Positions 1 to 7,045 of a stretch of 26,151 nucleotides of DNA are shown here, in pieces. The position numbers were made by a program, and so were the translations under genes. Origin of the DNA: CAZPUI01 sp964415525 (lineage in GTDB: Bacteria; Acidobacteriota; Holophagae; Holophagales; Holophagaceae). Every line of letters starts with the position of its first letter. Position 1 is the stretch's first letter. The DNA lies in NCBI GenBank assembly GCA_964415525.1, contig CAYQAS010000061.1:1-26151 (forward strand). The letters run 5' to 3'. The notes below the pieces were generated by a model. It searched no databases. It had not been told where the DNA came from and worked only from the letters and a program-made list of their open reading frames with translations.

Positions 1-1229
1 AAGGCAAAGTCAGGAAGATTAAGCGGATCCTTCTGCCGGGCAGCCAGGTCCTCATGCAGCCTGTTCCGGATCTCACCGTGGAGGCGGGCCTCAGCCGCAC
101 CCAGTACCAGTACACCCTGGAGAGTGCGGATGACGAGGAACTCGCGAAGTGGGCGCCCCGCCTCGTGTCGCGGCTCCAGGAAGAAGCAGTGCTGAAGGAT
201 GTGGCGAGCGATCAGATGAACGCGGGCCTCCAAGCCAAGCTGGTCATGGACCGCACCACCATGAGTCGGCTGGGAATCACGCCCCAGATGCTCGATGACG
301 CGCTCTACGACGCCTTCGGTCAGCGGCAGGTGAGCACGATGTTCACCCAGCTGAACCAGTACCGCATCGTGCTGGAGTCCAAGCCCGGCATGGTCCAGCG
401 TCCCGAGGATCTCCAGAGCATCTTTGTGCGCACGGGCTCCGGCGGTTCCGTGCCGCTCTCGGCCTTCACGCGCCTGGAAATGTCCAGCGTGCCCCTCGCC
501 ATCAACCACCAGGGCCAGTTCCCCGTGGTGACGATCTCCTTCAACCTCGCCAAGGGCGCCAGCCTTGGGGATGCGGTGAAGGCCATCGATCGGGTGAAGG
601 CGGAACTCGATCTGCCGCCGAGCCTTAAGGGCGATTTCCAGGGCACGGCCCAGGCCTTCGGCGCCAGTCTCAAGCACACGCCCTTCCTGATCCTGGCGGC
701 GGTTCTCACGGTCTACATCCTGCTGGGCGTGCTCTACGAGAGCACCATCCACCCGATCACGATCCTCTCGACGTTGCCCAGCGCGGGCGTGGGTGCGCTC
801 CTGTCCCTGATGCTCTGCCGCACGGACTTCAGCGTCATCGCGCTCATCGGCATCATCCTGCTGATCGGCATCGTGGAGAAGAACGCGATCATGATGATCG
901 ACTTCGCCCTGGAGGCGGAGCGCAAGGAGGGCAAGCCGCCGCAGGAAGCCATCTTCCAGGCCTGTCTCCTGCGCCTTCGACCCATCCTGATGACCACCTT
1001 TGCCGCCCTTTTCGGCGGCGTGCCCCTCGCCATGGGCGGCGGCGTGGGCAGCGAGCTTCGGCGGCCGCTGGGCATCGCCATCGTGGGCGGCCTCATCTTC
1101 AGCCAGATGCTGACGCTCTACACGACACCCGTCATCTACCTCGCCTTCGACCGCCTCGCCCGCCGCCTGCGGCGCTGGCGGACAGGGAATGTGCAGGAAG
1201 AGGTCCCTGTCCCGGACGCGGTGCCATGA
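1..1229 (+). CDS. mdtB: RND efflux permease, MdtB-like, 3' part only
   Basis: The frame is open from the first bases of the window to the TGA at 1227-1229, so the gene begins upstream and only about the last 408 of roughly 1,040 residues are seen. The protein aligns along its length with the C-terminal half of the complete permease at 1597-4716: the QYQYTL motif, the DAFGQRQVST segment, the periplasmic domain, then TM8-TM12. The TM10 motif reads GIVEKNAIMMIDFAL; the lysine equivalent to the proton-relay lysine of AcrB is kept, while the residue before it is Glu instead of the Lys of the neighbour. Known for the family: MdtB and MdtC form a mixed trimer in the inner membrane that exports drugs with MdtA and an outer-membrane channel. 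The role here is inferred from that homology. The internal ATG at 54 is not the start, because homology continues upstream of it. Confidence 0.93.
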   Translation, partial: GKVRKIKRILLPGSQVLMQPVPDLTVEAGLSRTQYQYTLESADDEELAKWAPRLVSRLQEEAVLKDVASDQMNAGLQAKLVMDRTTMSRLGITPQMLDDALYDAFGQRQVSTMFTQLNQYRIVLESKPGMVQRPEDLQSIFVRTGSGGSVPLSAFTRLEMSSVPLAINHQGQFPVVTISFNLAKGASLGDAVKAIDRVKAELDLPPSLKGDFQGTAQAFGASLKHTPFLILAAVLTVYILLGVLYESTIHPITILSTLPSAGVGALLSLMLCRTDFSVIALIGIILLIGIVEKNAIMMIDFALEAERKEGKPPQEAIFQACLLRLRPILMTTFAALFGGVPLAMGGGVGSELRRPLGIAIVGGLIFSQMLTLYTTPVIYLAFDRLARRLRRWRTGNVQEEVPVPDAVP

Positions 1230-1356
1230 TGGGCGGCAGGGTTCATGGCTCAGGGAGAGAGATCGAATCCGGCCTGCTGAGCAGGGCAGTGTGGCCAACC
1301 GGACTTAATGCCCATCGCGCGGGTGCATCCCATCTCACGCACTGCGCGCCAAAAAA

Positions 1357-1370
1357 CGGTATTGATACCG
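1357..1370. promoter_or_regulatory. perfect dyad CGGTAT-TG-ATACCG
   Basis: Perfect 6+6 inverted repeat with a 2-nt centre, preceded by six A residues. It is the right size for a dimeric repressor site, but no cognate regulator is visible. Operator role is inferred. Confidence 0.35.
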
Positions 1371-1382
1371 ACAATGATCCGC

Positions 1383-1398
1383 AGGGATTTTCATCCCT
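1383..1398. promoter_or_regulatory. perfect dyad AGGGAT-TTTC-ATCCCT
   Basis: A second perfect 6-bp inverted repeat 12 nt beyond the first, with a 4-nt loop. It could be a small hairpin or a second operator. Transcription signals around it are too weak to place a promoter. Confidence 0.3.
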
Positions 1399-1596
1399 TG
1401 CATCCTTGTTGAACCTGTTTTTAAAAGAAGAATTAACAGAGATGAAAGGGATAACTGCAGGCAGGCGTTGCCGGCCCTTCTTTCGCAGTCATTCGTTTTC
1501 CGGTGTATGGGGTGGTGCTGGGATTGAGCATCCATTATTTCCCGCGCAGATCCTTGCGGAGCCACGGGTTTCAGGGCAGGCCACAGGGGGTGCCTT

Positions 1597-4500
1597 TTGA
1601 GCCTCTCCACGCCCTTCATCCGCCGCCCTGTCGCCACGGCACTGCTCACGCTGGCTCTCGGCATGCTCGGGATGCTGGCCTACCAGTTCCTGCCGGTGGC
1701 ACCGCTCCCGCAGGTGGAGTTCCCCACCATCGAGGTGAGTGCGGGGTTGCCTGGTGCCAGTCCCGAGACCATGGCCTCTTCTGTCGCCACGCCTCTGGAG
1801 CGGCAGTTCGGGCGCATCGCAGGCATCACGGAGATGACCAGCCGCAGTTCTCTGGGCGGCACGGGGATCACCCTCCAGTTCGACCTGAATAAGAACATCG
1901 ACTCTGCAGCGCGAGAGGTTCAGGCGGCCATCAATTCAGCCCGGGGCGACTTGCCGGCGAACCTGCCGAGCAATCCCCGCTACCGAAAAGTGAACCCGGC
2001 GGACAGCCCCATCCTCATGCTGGCCTTGACATCGGATGTCACGTCCCGCTCCAGGATGTACGACATCGCCACCACGGTGCTGCAGCAGAAACTCTCCCAG
2101 GTGCCCGGCGTGGGCCAGGTCTTCGTGTGGGGCGGGGCGAATCCGGCGGTTCGGGTTGAAGTGAATCCTGGCGCGTTGCACGCCACGGGATTGAGCCTCG
2201 AGGATGTGCGGGGTGTCATCGTCCAGGCCAACCTCAATCGCCCGAAGGGGGAACTCCACAACGACACCACCGCCTGGTCCCTCTCCACCACCGACCAGAT
2301 GCTCAAGGCGGCGGAGTATGACCGCCTGATCCTGCGCTACCGCAACGGCTCGGCGCTCCACCTGGGGGACGTGGCGGAAGTGACGGACGGCGTGGAGAAC
2401 GTGCGCAACATGGGCCTCGCGAATGGTGTGCCCGCCACGGTCATTCCGGTCTTCCGCCAGCCCGGTGCCAACATCATCGAGACCGTGGACCGGGTGAAGG
2501 CGCTGCTGCCGGAACTCCAGGCGGCCCTGCCGCCCACGGTAAAGCTGGAAGTGGGGGTGGATGCCACGCGCACCATCCGCGCCTCGGTGCGAGATGTGCA
2601 GATCGCCCTCGCGCTCTCCATCGTGCTGGTGGTGCTCGTCGTCTTCGTCTTTCTTCGGAACGTGCGGTCGACGCTGATTCCCAGTGTGGCGGTGCCCATC
2701 AGCTTGATTGGTACCTTCGGGGCGATGTATCTGCTGGGCTATACCATCGACAACCTCAGCCTCATGGCGCTGACGGTGGCGACGGGCTTCGTCGTCGATG
2801 ACGCCATCGTCGTGACCGAGAACATCACCCGCCATCTGGAAGAAGGCATGTCGCCCATGGAGGCGGCGCTGCACGGGGCCAAGGAGATCGGCTCGACCGT
2901 CGTCTCCATCAGCATCAGCCTGGTGGCAGTGTTCATTCCGATCCTGCTCATGGGCGGCATCGTCGGACGGCTTTTCCGGCAGTTCGCCATCGTACTCTCC
3001 GTGAGCATCCTCATCTCCATGGTGATCAGCCTCACCACCACGCCGATGATGTGCAGCCGACTGCTGAAGGCGAAGGCGACAGAGACTCACGGGCGGGTCT
3101 TTGCCGCGAGTGAACGGGCCTTCCAGGCGGTGATGGGGTTCTATGAACGGACCCTGCAATGGTGTCTCAGGCATCGCCGCACCACGCTGTTTGTGTGGAT
3201 GGGAACGGTCGTGGCTACGGTCGCGATGTACGTCTTCATCCCCAAGGGATTCTTCCCGCAGCAGGACACGGGGCGCATCAGCGCCAACATTCAGGGCAGC
3301 CAGGACGTGAGCTATCAGCACATGACCATGCTGCTTCGCCAGTTCGCCGCCATCGTGCAGGCCGACCCCGCGATCCAATTCGTCTCCGCCTCTTTCGACG
3401 GCGGGAACAGCGCCCGCATGTTCGCAAGCCTCAAGGACAAGGGTCTGCGCAAGGAGAGCGCAGATGAGGTGCTGGCGCGGCTTCGCAAGAAGACGAGCGG
3501 CATTCCCGGGGCGAACTTCTTCGGGCAGGCGGTGCAGGATCTGCGCATCGGTGGGCGCGGCAGCAGTGCCCAGTACCAGTACACGCTCCAGGGGGATGAC
3601 GCTGCGGAACTCTATCGCTGGGCTCCCCAGCTTCTCCAGAAGCTGAGGGGCGTCAAGGAACTCGCGGATGTGAACAGCGACCTTCAGAACAAGGGCCTGG
3701 AGGTGGTGCTGGACATCGACAGGTCAGCGGCGTCCCGTCTTGGGGTGTCGGTGCAGGCCATCGACGCCACGCTCTATGACGCCTTCGGGCAGCGGCAGGT
3801 CAGCACCCTCTATCTGGCCATGAACCAATACCGCGTGATCCTCACCCTGGATCCCGCCTTCTGGCAGAGCCCAGCGGGTTTGAACCACATCTACGTGAAC
3901 TCCACCCGTGGAAACCTGGTGCCCCTCTCCGCGTTCGCCCGCTTCGCGGAGCGGGAGACGGCGCTTTCAGTCAGCCACCAGGGCCTGCTTCCCGCGGTGA
4001 CGATCTCCTTCAACCTTCCCTCCGGGACCGCTCTGGGGCAGGCGGTGGAAGCCATCGACAAGGTGCAGCACGAGATGCGGCTTCCGGGGACCATCCGGGG
4101 CACCTACATGGGCACGGCCCAGGCCTTCAAGGCTTCGCTGTCCAACCAGCCCTTGCTTCTGCTGGCCGCCCTGCTGGTGGTCTACATCGTGCTGGGCATC
4201 CTCTACGAGAGCCTGATCCACCCGCTGACGATCCTTTCCACGCTCCCTAGTGCGGGTGTCGGTGCGCTCTTGGCGTTGCTGGTGCTGGGCACTGAACTCT
4301 CGGTGATCGCCTTCATCGGCATCATCCTGCTCATCGGCATCGTGAAGAAAAACGCCATCCTCATGATCGATTTCGCCCTGGAAGTGGAGCGGCGAGAGGG
4401 GCTCAGCACGGAAGAGAGCATCTTCAAGGCCTGCATGCTGCGTTTCCGGCCGATCACCATGACGACCCTGGCGGCCCTTCTCGGAGGCCTGCCTCTGGCC

Positions 4501-4716
4501 ATCGGTATGGGCACGGGCGCGGAGATGCGCCGCCCCCTGGGCATCTCCATCGTTGGCGGCCTGCTCTTCAGCCAGCTGCTGACGCTCTACACGACACCGG
4601 TTGTCTATCTCTACATGGACAAGCTCCGGATGCGGTTCACACGGCGGCGGCGTGGTGCTCATCAAGTTGGCGGGGGCGCTCCCGGGATGGGAAGGTCTGA
4701 GGTGGGACCGGCCTGA
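1597..4716 (+). CDS. mdtC: RND efflux permease, MdtC-like
   Basis: This 1,039-residue protein has the full length of an inner-membrane RND transporter. The start is TTG at 1597, because the N-terminal STPFIRRPVATALLTLA helix is typical for the family and an AGGGGG ribosome binding site sits just upstream; no ATG fits. The stretch LPVAPLPQVEFP and the block SPETMASSVATPLER closely match E. coli MdtC. Proton-relay residues are present: Asp401-Asp402 in TM4 (GFVVDDAIVV) and Lys918 in TM10 (GIVKKNAILMIDFAL). The C-terminal half repeats the partial permease upstream, giving an MdtBC pair; the MdtA-like adaptor is presumably before the window. Known role: proton-driven export of drugs and detergents as a heteromeric trimer. 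The actual substrate is unknown. The TTG start and the 367-nt spacer may lower or uncouple its expression from the first gene. Confidence 0.95.
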   Translation: MSLSTPFIRRPVATALLTLALGMLGMLAYQFLPVAPLPQVEFPTIEVSAGLPGASPETMASSVATPLERQFGRIAGITEMTSRSSLGGTGITLQFDLNKNIDSAAREVQAAINSARGDLPANLPSNPRYRKVNPADSPILMLALTSDVTSRSRMYDIATTVLQQKLSQVPGVGQVFVWGGANPAVRVEVNPGALHATGLSLEDVRGVIVQANLNRPKGELHNDTTAWSLSTTDQMLKAAEYDRLILRYRNGSALHLGDVAEVTDGVENVRNMGLANGVPATVIPVFRQPGANIIETVDRVKALLPELQAALPPTVKLEVGVDATRTIRASVRDVQIALALSIVLVVLVVFVFLRNVRSTLIPSVAVPISLIGTFGAMYLLGYTIDNLSLMALTVATGFVVDDAIVVTENITRHLEEGMSPMEAALHGAKEIGSTVVSISISLVAVFIPILLMGGIVGRLFRQFAIVLSVSILISMVISLTTTPMMCSRLLKAKATETHGRVFAASERAFQAVMGFYERTLQWCLRHRRTTLFVWMGTVVATVAMYVFIPKGFFPQQDTGRISANIQGSQDVSYQHMTMLLRQFAAIVQADPAIQFVSASFDGGNSARMFASLKDKGLRKESADEVLARLRKKTSGIPGANFFGQAVQDLRIGGRGSSAQYQYTLQGDDAAELYRWAPQLLQKLRGVKELADVNSDLQNKGLEVVLDIDRSAASRLGVSVQAIDATLYDAFGQRQVSTLYLAMNQYRVILTLDPAFWQSPAGLNHIYVNSTRGNLVPLSAFARFAERETALSVSHQGLLPAVTISFNLPSGTALGQAVEAIDKVQHEMRLPGTIRGTYMGTAQAFKASLSNQPLLLLAALLVVYIVLGILYESLIHPLTILSTLPSAGVGALLALLVLGTELSVIAFIGIILLIGIVKKNAILMIDFALEVERREGLSTEESIFKACMLRFRPITMTTLAALLGGLPLAIGMGTGAEMRRPLGISIVGGLLFSQLLTLYTTPVVYLYMDKLRMRFTRRRRGAHQVGGGAPGMGRSEVGPA

Positions 4717-4911
4717 TGGCGTAATGGCTCAGTGGCATGCCGCGCGGAGCCCTGGCCGGAGGGGCTGGGTTTCGGATCGGTGATGCCCTGGCCACGGTTT
4801 CCGCCGCCCAAGGTGGCCGAATGTCTGTCAACCCACCACCAGGGCTGACGTGCGCGGTGTGATGCGCGAGGGGATGGATTTTATCGGTTGGTTATATATA
4901 TTTTAAGCGTA

Positions 4912-4928
4912 TGGGCAAATAGTGCTTG
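4912..4928 (+). promoter_or_regulatory. 17-nt box before peptide 1 (copy A)
   Basis: TGGGCAAATAGTGCTTG occurs identically at 5400-5416, and both copies end 69 nt before the start codon of their gene. It may be a promoter core or activator site. It faintly recalls a -24/-12 sigma-54 promoter (TGG ... TGCTTG), but the GG-to-GC spacing is one base short. An A+T-rich stretch lies just upstream. Confidence 0.5.
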
Positions 4929-4952
4929 ATTGTGTGTGTTGCTGATTCAGAA

Positions 4953-4995
4953 TGCCTCCAACTCTCCCCATCGGGGTTCATCTCAACAGGAGGCA
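4953..4995 (+). promoter_or_regulatory. 5' leader hairpin masking the ribosome binding site of peptide 1
   Basis: TGCCTCC (4953-4959) pairs perfectly with GGAGGCA (4989-4995), which contains the Shine-Dalgarno sequence. Between them CCCC (4966-4969) and GGGG (4973-4976) form an inner hairpin with loop ATC. In this fold the ribosome binding site is closed, four bases before the ATG. The same structure recurs at 5441-5483. Whether temperature, a ligand, an RNA or a protein opens it cannot be told from sequence. Confidence 0.6.
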
Positions 4996-4997
4996 CT

Positions 4998-5156
4998 ATG
5001 AAGAAGCTCGCGCTGAGCAAGGAAACCGTCCTGGCGCTGACTCAGGACCAGAAAGAGCAGGTGGTCGGCGGTGTGCCTGTGAGCTACCTGTCCTTCTGCG
5101 ACTATTGCTACACCGCTGACTACGGTCCCGTCAGCAAGTGCGTGTGCGACTTCTGA
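4998..5156 (+). CDS. RiPP precursor peptide 1 (GG leader, four-cysteine core)
   Basis: A 52-residue peptide. The start at ATG 4998 is set by the AGGAGG four bases upstream and by identity to the second copy. Residues 1-25 look like a leader: MKKLALSKETV, an LT turn, then KEQVVGG with a double-glycine end. The putative core (26-52) carries Cys34, Cys37, Cys48 and Cys50 (CxxC-x10-CxC) plus Ser29, Ser32, Thr39 and Ser46, which could be dehydrated. Known: leaders of the type KKLxLxKETVxxL...GG occur in class I lanthipeptide-like precursors. Inferred: this is a modified and exported peptide. No LanB/LanC, radical SAM, cyclodehydratase, protease or peptide transporter is in the window, so enzymes would act from elsewhere. 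Four cysteines could alternatively bind metal or form disulfides. Confidence 0.75.
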   Translation: MKKLALSKETVLALTQDQKEQVVGGVPVSYLSFCDYCYTADYGPVSKCVCDF

Positions 5157-5231
5157 GTTCCGAGGCCCCCGGTCGTCTGGGGGAGAGTTTGGGTTCTCAA
5201 ACCGCACCGTTCCTCTTTCGACGAGCATCCA

Positions 5232-5253
5232 CATCCCCCTCCTGAGGGGGATG
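5232..5253 (+). terminator. terminator-like hairpin after peptide 1
   Basis: CATCCCCCT (5232-5240) and AGGGGGATG (5245-5253) form a perfect 9-bp stem with a CCTG loop, about 75 nt after the stop. The T tract that follows is poor. The hairpin recurs after peptide 2, which supports a shared role in 3'-end formation. Confidence 0.6.
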
Positions 5254-5280
5254 CTTGTTAATACGCCAGCTTCCGTCTCA

Positions 5281-5304
5281 CGGCCATATGTGCGCGCATG
5301 GCCG
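5281..5304. promoter_or_regulatory. dyad CGGCCAT ... ATGGCCG between the two peptide genes
   Basis: Perfect 7-bp inverted repeat with a 10-nt centre. It is not shared with the first cassette. The rest of 5254-5399 holds nothing I can name; the A+T-richer stretch at about 5365-5400 leads into the second 17-nt box. Confidence 0.3.
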
Positions 5305-5399
5305 TCGATCCGCGACCAAGGAAGACGCGAGCGGAGAGATCTGGGATGGGGCCGGCAGCTGGATGAATCTGTCGTATGTTTGTAGCTATTTGGGCTTTG

Positions 5400-5416
5400 T
5401 GGGCAAATAGTGCTTG
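5400..5416 (+). promoter_or_regulatory. 17-nt box before peptide 2 (copy B)
   Basis: Exact second copy of the box at 4912-4928, with identical distance (69 nt between box end and ATG). The bases between box and leader hairpin differ from copy A although their number is the same, so spacing seems to matter. Confidence 0.5.
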
Positions 5417-5440
5417 CATATGAAGGTTCTCAGCCCAAAA

Positions 5441-5483
5441 TGCCTCCAACTCTCCCCATCGGGGTTCATCTCAATAGGAGGCA
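5441..5483 (+). promoter_or_regulatory. 5' leader hairpin masking the ribosome binding site of peptide 2
   Basis: TGCCTCC (5441-5447) pairs with GGAGGCA (5477-5483); the inner hairpin is CCCC (5454-5457) with GGGG (5461-5464). Compared with copy A only one base within the structure differs, in an unpaired stretch (C4987 versus T5475). Confidence 0.6.
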
Positions 5484-5485
5484 CC

Positions 5486-5644
5486 ATGAAAAAGCTCGCG
5501 CTGAGCAAGGAAACCGTTCTGACTCTGACTCAGGAGCAGAAGGAACAGGTAGCTGGCGGCCAGCCCATCAGCTACCTGTCTCGTTGCGACTACTGCTACA
5601 CCGAGGATTACGGCCCGAAAACCCGTTGCCTGCCCTGCATGTAG
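5486..5644 (+). CDS. RiPP precursor peptide 2 (GG leader, four-cysteine core)
   Basis: A second 52-residue peptide. Its first 25 residues differ from peptide 1 at three positions only (Thr13, Glu17, Ala23) and again end in GG. The core agrees at about 16 of 27 positions. Pro27, SYLS (29-32), CDYCYT (34-39) and DYGP (41-44) are kept, while the ends vary. Cysteines are at 34, 37, 48 and 51, giving CxxC-x10-CxxC; the last pair is one residue wider than in peptide 1. A conserved leader with a diversified core is the usual pattern for families of modified peptides that share one maturation enzyme, which would be encoded outside the window. The product could be an antimicrobial or signalling peptide, or a metal-binding one; sequence does not decide. 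Confidence 0.75.
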   Translation: MKKLALSKETVLTLTQEQKEQVAGGQPISYLSRCDYCYTEDYGPKTRCLPCM

Positions 5645-5681
5645 TCATCCCTGGGTTGGCACCACCGACCCGACACCCACA

Positions 5682-5707
5682 GCATCCCCCTCGCCTGAGG
5701 GGGATGC
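5682..5707 (+). terminator. terminator hairpin after peptide 2
   Basis: GCATCCCCCTC (5682-5692) and GAGGGGGATGC (5697-5707) form a perfect 11-bp stem with a GCCT loop, followed by GCGTTTAT. It matches the hairpin after peptide 1 and insulates the cassette from the regulator operon downstream. Confidence 0.65.
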
Positions 5708-5740
5708 GCGTTTATGGGAATGCTTCCATGGGACACCTTG

Positions 5741-5774
5741 CATACCGGGGCGCTGCGCCTGATCAGCCGGTATG
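5741..5774. promoter_or_regulatory. nested dyad upstream of the Dnr-type regulator
   Basis: CATACCGG (5741-5748) and CCGGTATG (5767-5774) form a perfect 8-bp outer stem. Inside is GGCGC-T-GCGCC (5749-5759). It lies about 160 nt before the regulator start and may be an operator or a structured RNA. No cognate factor is evident. Confidence 0.35.
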
Positions 5775-5923
5775 GATGCGACTCCAGGGGCTCGGTTCTG
5801 CCAGCTTCTGGTTTTCAAGGCTCCGGCCCGTTCTCTGAGCGAGCATCAGGCACCCTTTCCTAAGAGGAAATGGATGCACCCGGAGGCGGAGTGCGTTTGC
5901 GCACCGCCTCGCCCGGTCGAGGC

Positions 5924-5938
5924 TACCCTGGAACAATG
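5924..5938 (+). promoter_or_regulatory. putative -10 box placing a leaderless start
   Basis: TACCCT (5924-5929) ends six bases before the ATG at 5936, so transcription would begin at or next to the start codon. The same spacing is seen at recN (TAGACT). No convincing -35 lies 17 nt upstream; TTGCGC is 21 nt away. Confidence 0.4.
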
Positions 5939-6586
5939 AGCTGTATGCACTGGTCTCAGGCCCCTCTCTTCGCTTCTCTCAAGGAACCCCAGCGGCTCCG
6001 GCTGGAGCGGATCGTGGTGACGAAACGGCTGGAGCCGGAGCAGATGTTGTTTCACGAGGGCGATCCCTGCTCGGGCTTCTTCGTCGTCAGCCAGGGGGCG
6101 ATCCAGCTCACGCGCATGTCGGATGTGCCCGGTGCGCACCCCACCCTGGCGGTGATTCTGCCGGTGGCGAGCTTTGCCGAAGCGGCCATGTTCGGGGATG
6201 AGGCCTTTCCCGCCACTGCGACCGCGATCAAGCCCACCGTGGTGCACCTCTTTCCCAAGCGGGAGGTCATGGCGGCCCTGGTGGATGAGCCGGAGCTGGC
6301 TCGGGCCATCATCCATGCCCAGGCGGTCTGGCTGCGCACTCTGACCCAGAAGATCCAGCAGTTGACCACCTCGGACAGCACGGAGCGTCTGATCCAGTGG
6401 CTCGACCGCAACCTGCCGGTGAAGGGCCCGTTCACGTTGCCCCTGACCAAAAAGGCGCTCGCGGCGCAGCTGGGCATGACCCCCGAGACGTTCTCCCGGA
6501 GTCTGCGCGCGCTTCAGGACCGCGGTGTCCTCCAGGTCACCGGTGGTGAATTGGCGCGTGGCGAGAAGCCCTTGAAACGGCCATGA
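5936..6586 (+). CDS. dnr: Crp/Fnr-family regulator, Dnr type
   Basis: A 216-residue regulator from ATG 5936; an upstream in-frame ATG at 5870 adds an unlikely low-complexity tail. Residues about 10-115 form the cyclic-nucleotide-binding-like beta-roll. Its signature FAEAAMFGDEAFPATATA matches FAEAMMFMDTPNYVATAQA of Pseudomonas Dnr and lacks the Arg-Ser/Thr pair that binds cAMP in Crp. There is no N-terminal cysteine set for an Fnr iron-sulfur cluster. The helix-turn-helix is near residues 160-195, with LGMTPETFSRSLRAL; the Glu and Arg of ETFSR fit recognition of TTGAT half-sites. Known: Dnr senses nitric oxide through haem and activates denitrification and NO-stress genes. Inferred: it binds the perfect TTGAT-N4-ATCAA site before hcp at 10074. 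It is followed after 24 nt by the Rrf2 gene, probably in one operon. Confidence 0.85.
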   Translation: MSCMHWSQAPLFASLKEPQRLRLERIVVTKRLEPEQMLFHEGDPCSGFFVVSQGAIQLTRMSDVPGAHPTLAVILPVASFAEAAMFGDEAFPATATAIKPTVVHLFPKREVMAALVDEPELARAIIHAQAVWLRTLTQKIQQLTTSDSTERLIQWLDRNLPVKGPFTLPLTKKALAAQLGMTPETFSRSLRALQDRGVLQVTGGELARGEKPLKRP

Positions 6587-6610
6587 TGAAGCTCCTGGGG
6601 ACTTGAAATC

Positions 6611-7045
6611 ATGCTGTTCTCCAACGCCACCGCATACGCGCTGCGAGCCTTGTCGAACCTTCCCACCGATGGTTCTTACAGGCTCGTACGGGAACTTGCG
6701 GCACGGCTGGACCTGCCGGGTCCGTACCTGGCGAAGATTCTCCAGTCCTTGGCCCAGGCAGGGATCCTGGACTCATCCCGTGGACCACGAGGCGGTTTCC
6801 GTCTGACGCGTCCTGCGGAGGACATCACCGTCGGGGACGTCTTCCGCGCCTTGGAGGGACCCGCGGCCATGGACGGCTGCATCCTGGGCTTCCCCCAGTG
6901 CGGTGGCGAGCATCCATGCCCGCTTCACGACACCTGGGCGGGCCTCAAAGGGCAGCTGGAAGTTGGCCTGACCCGGGCGACCATCAAGGACATCCGCGAC
7001 CTGACGGACGGCACCACGCCGCCCTGTCAGAGTCGGCGGGACTGA
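6611..7045 (+). CDS. Rrf2-family iron-sulfur-type transcription regulator
   Basis: This 144-residue protein has the Rrf2 layout: an N-terminal winged helix (LPGPYLAKILQSLAQAGIL recognition region, then GPRGGFRLTRP wing) and a dimerisation helix. Three cysteines at about residues 90-104 (C-x6-C-x5-C) lie where NsrR, IscR and RsrR bind an iron-sulfur cluster. Known: NsrR-type members sense NO and repress detoxification genes. The x6-x5 spacing differs slightly from the x5-x5 of classical NsrR, so the sensed signal is inferred only from the neighbours (Dnr-type regulator before it, NrfH after it). GGGGA precedes the ATG. Its TGA overlaps the ATG of the next gene by one base, which indicates translational coupling. 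Confidence 0.87.
   Translation: MLFSNATAYALRALSNLPTDGSYRLVRELAARLDLPGPYLAKILQSLAQAGILDSSRGPRGGFRLTRPAEDITVGDVFRALEGPAAMDGCILGFPQCGGEHPCPLHDTWAGLKGQLEVGLTRATIKDIRDLTDGTTPPCQSRRD

Larger units (their letters stand above)
1230..1596 (+). other. 367-nt gap between the two RND genes
   Basis: mdtB and mdtC homologues usually abut or overlap, so this spacer is unusual. A 124-codon open frame (1226-1600) crosses it, but its product resembles nothing, overlaps the mdtC start and lacks a convincing ribosome binding site, so I do not call it. The stretch from about 1350 to 1450 is richer in A+T than its surroundings and carries two short dyads, listed separately. It may hold a promoter or operator for the second gene. 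Confidence 0.5.
4912..5707 (+). repeat. tandem duplication of a small-peptide cassette
   Basis: Two units offset by exactly 488 nt (box to box and ATG to ATG). Each has a 17-nt box, a 22-nt unconserved spacer, a 36-nt identical leader, a 52-codon gene and a CATCCCCCT hairpin. The spacers agree at about 8 of 22 positions, so the units are not simply a recent copy. The conserved blocks appear to be kept by selection or by gene conversion. Confidence 0.85.

Noticed and set aside
1..1229. First RND gene as a truncated pseudogene
   Set aside because: Homology runs to the very first codon of the window, so the missing part is simply outside it.
1226..1600. 124-codon frame between the RND genes
   Set aside because: It has no recognisable domain, no good ribosome binding site, and overlaps both neighbours.
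4912..4928. Sigma-54 promoter before the peptide genes
   Set aside because: GG and GC elements are 9 nt apart rather than 10, so I report only an unassigned conserved box.
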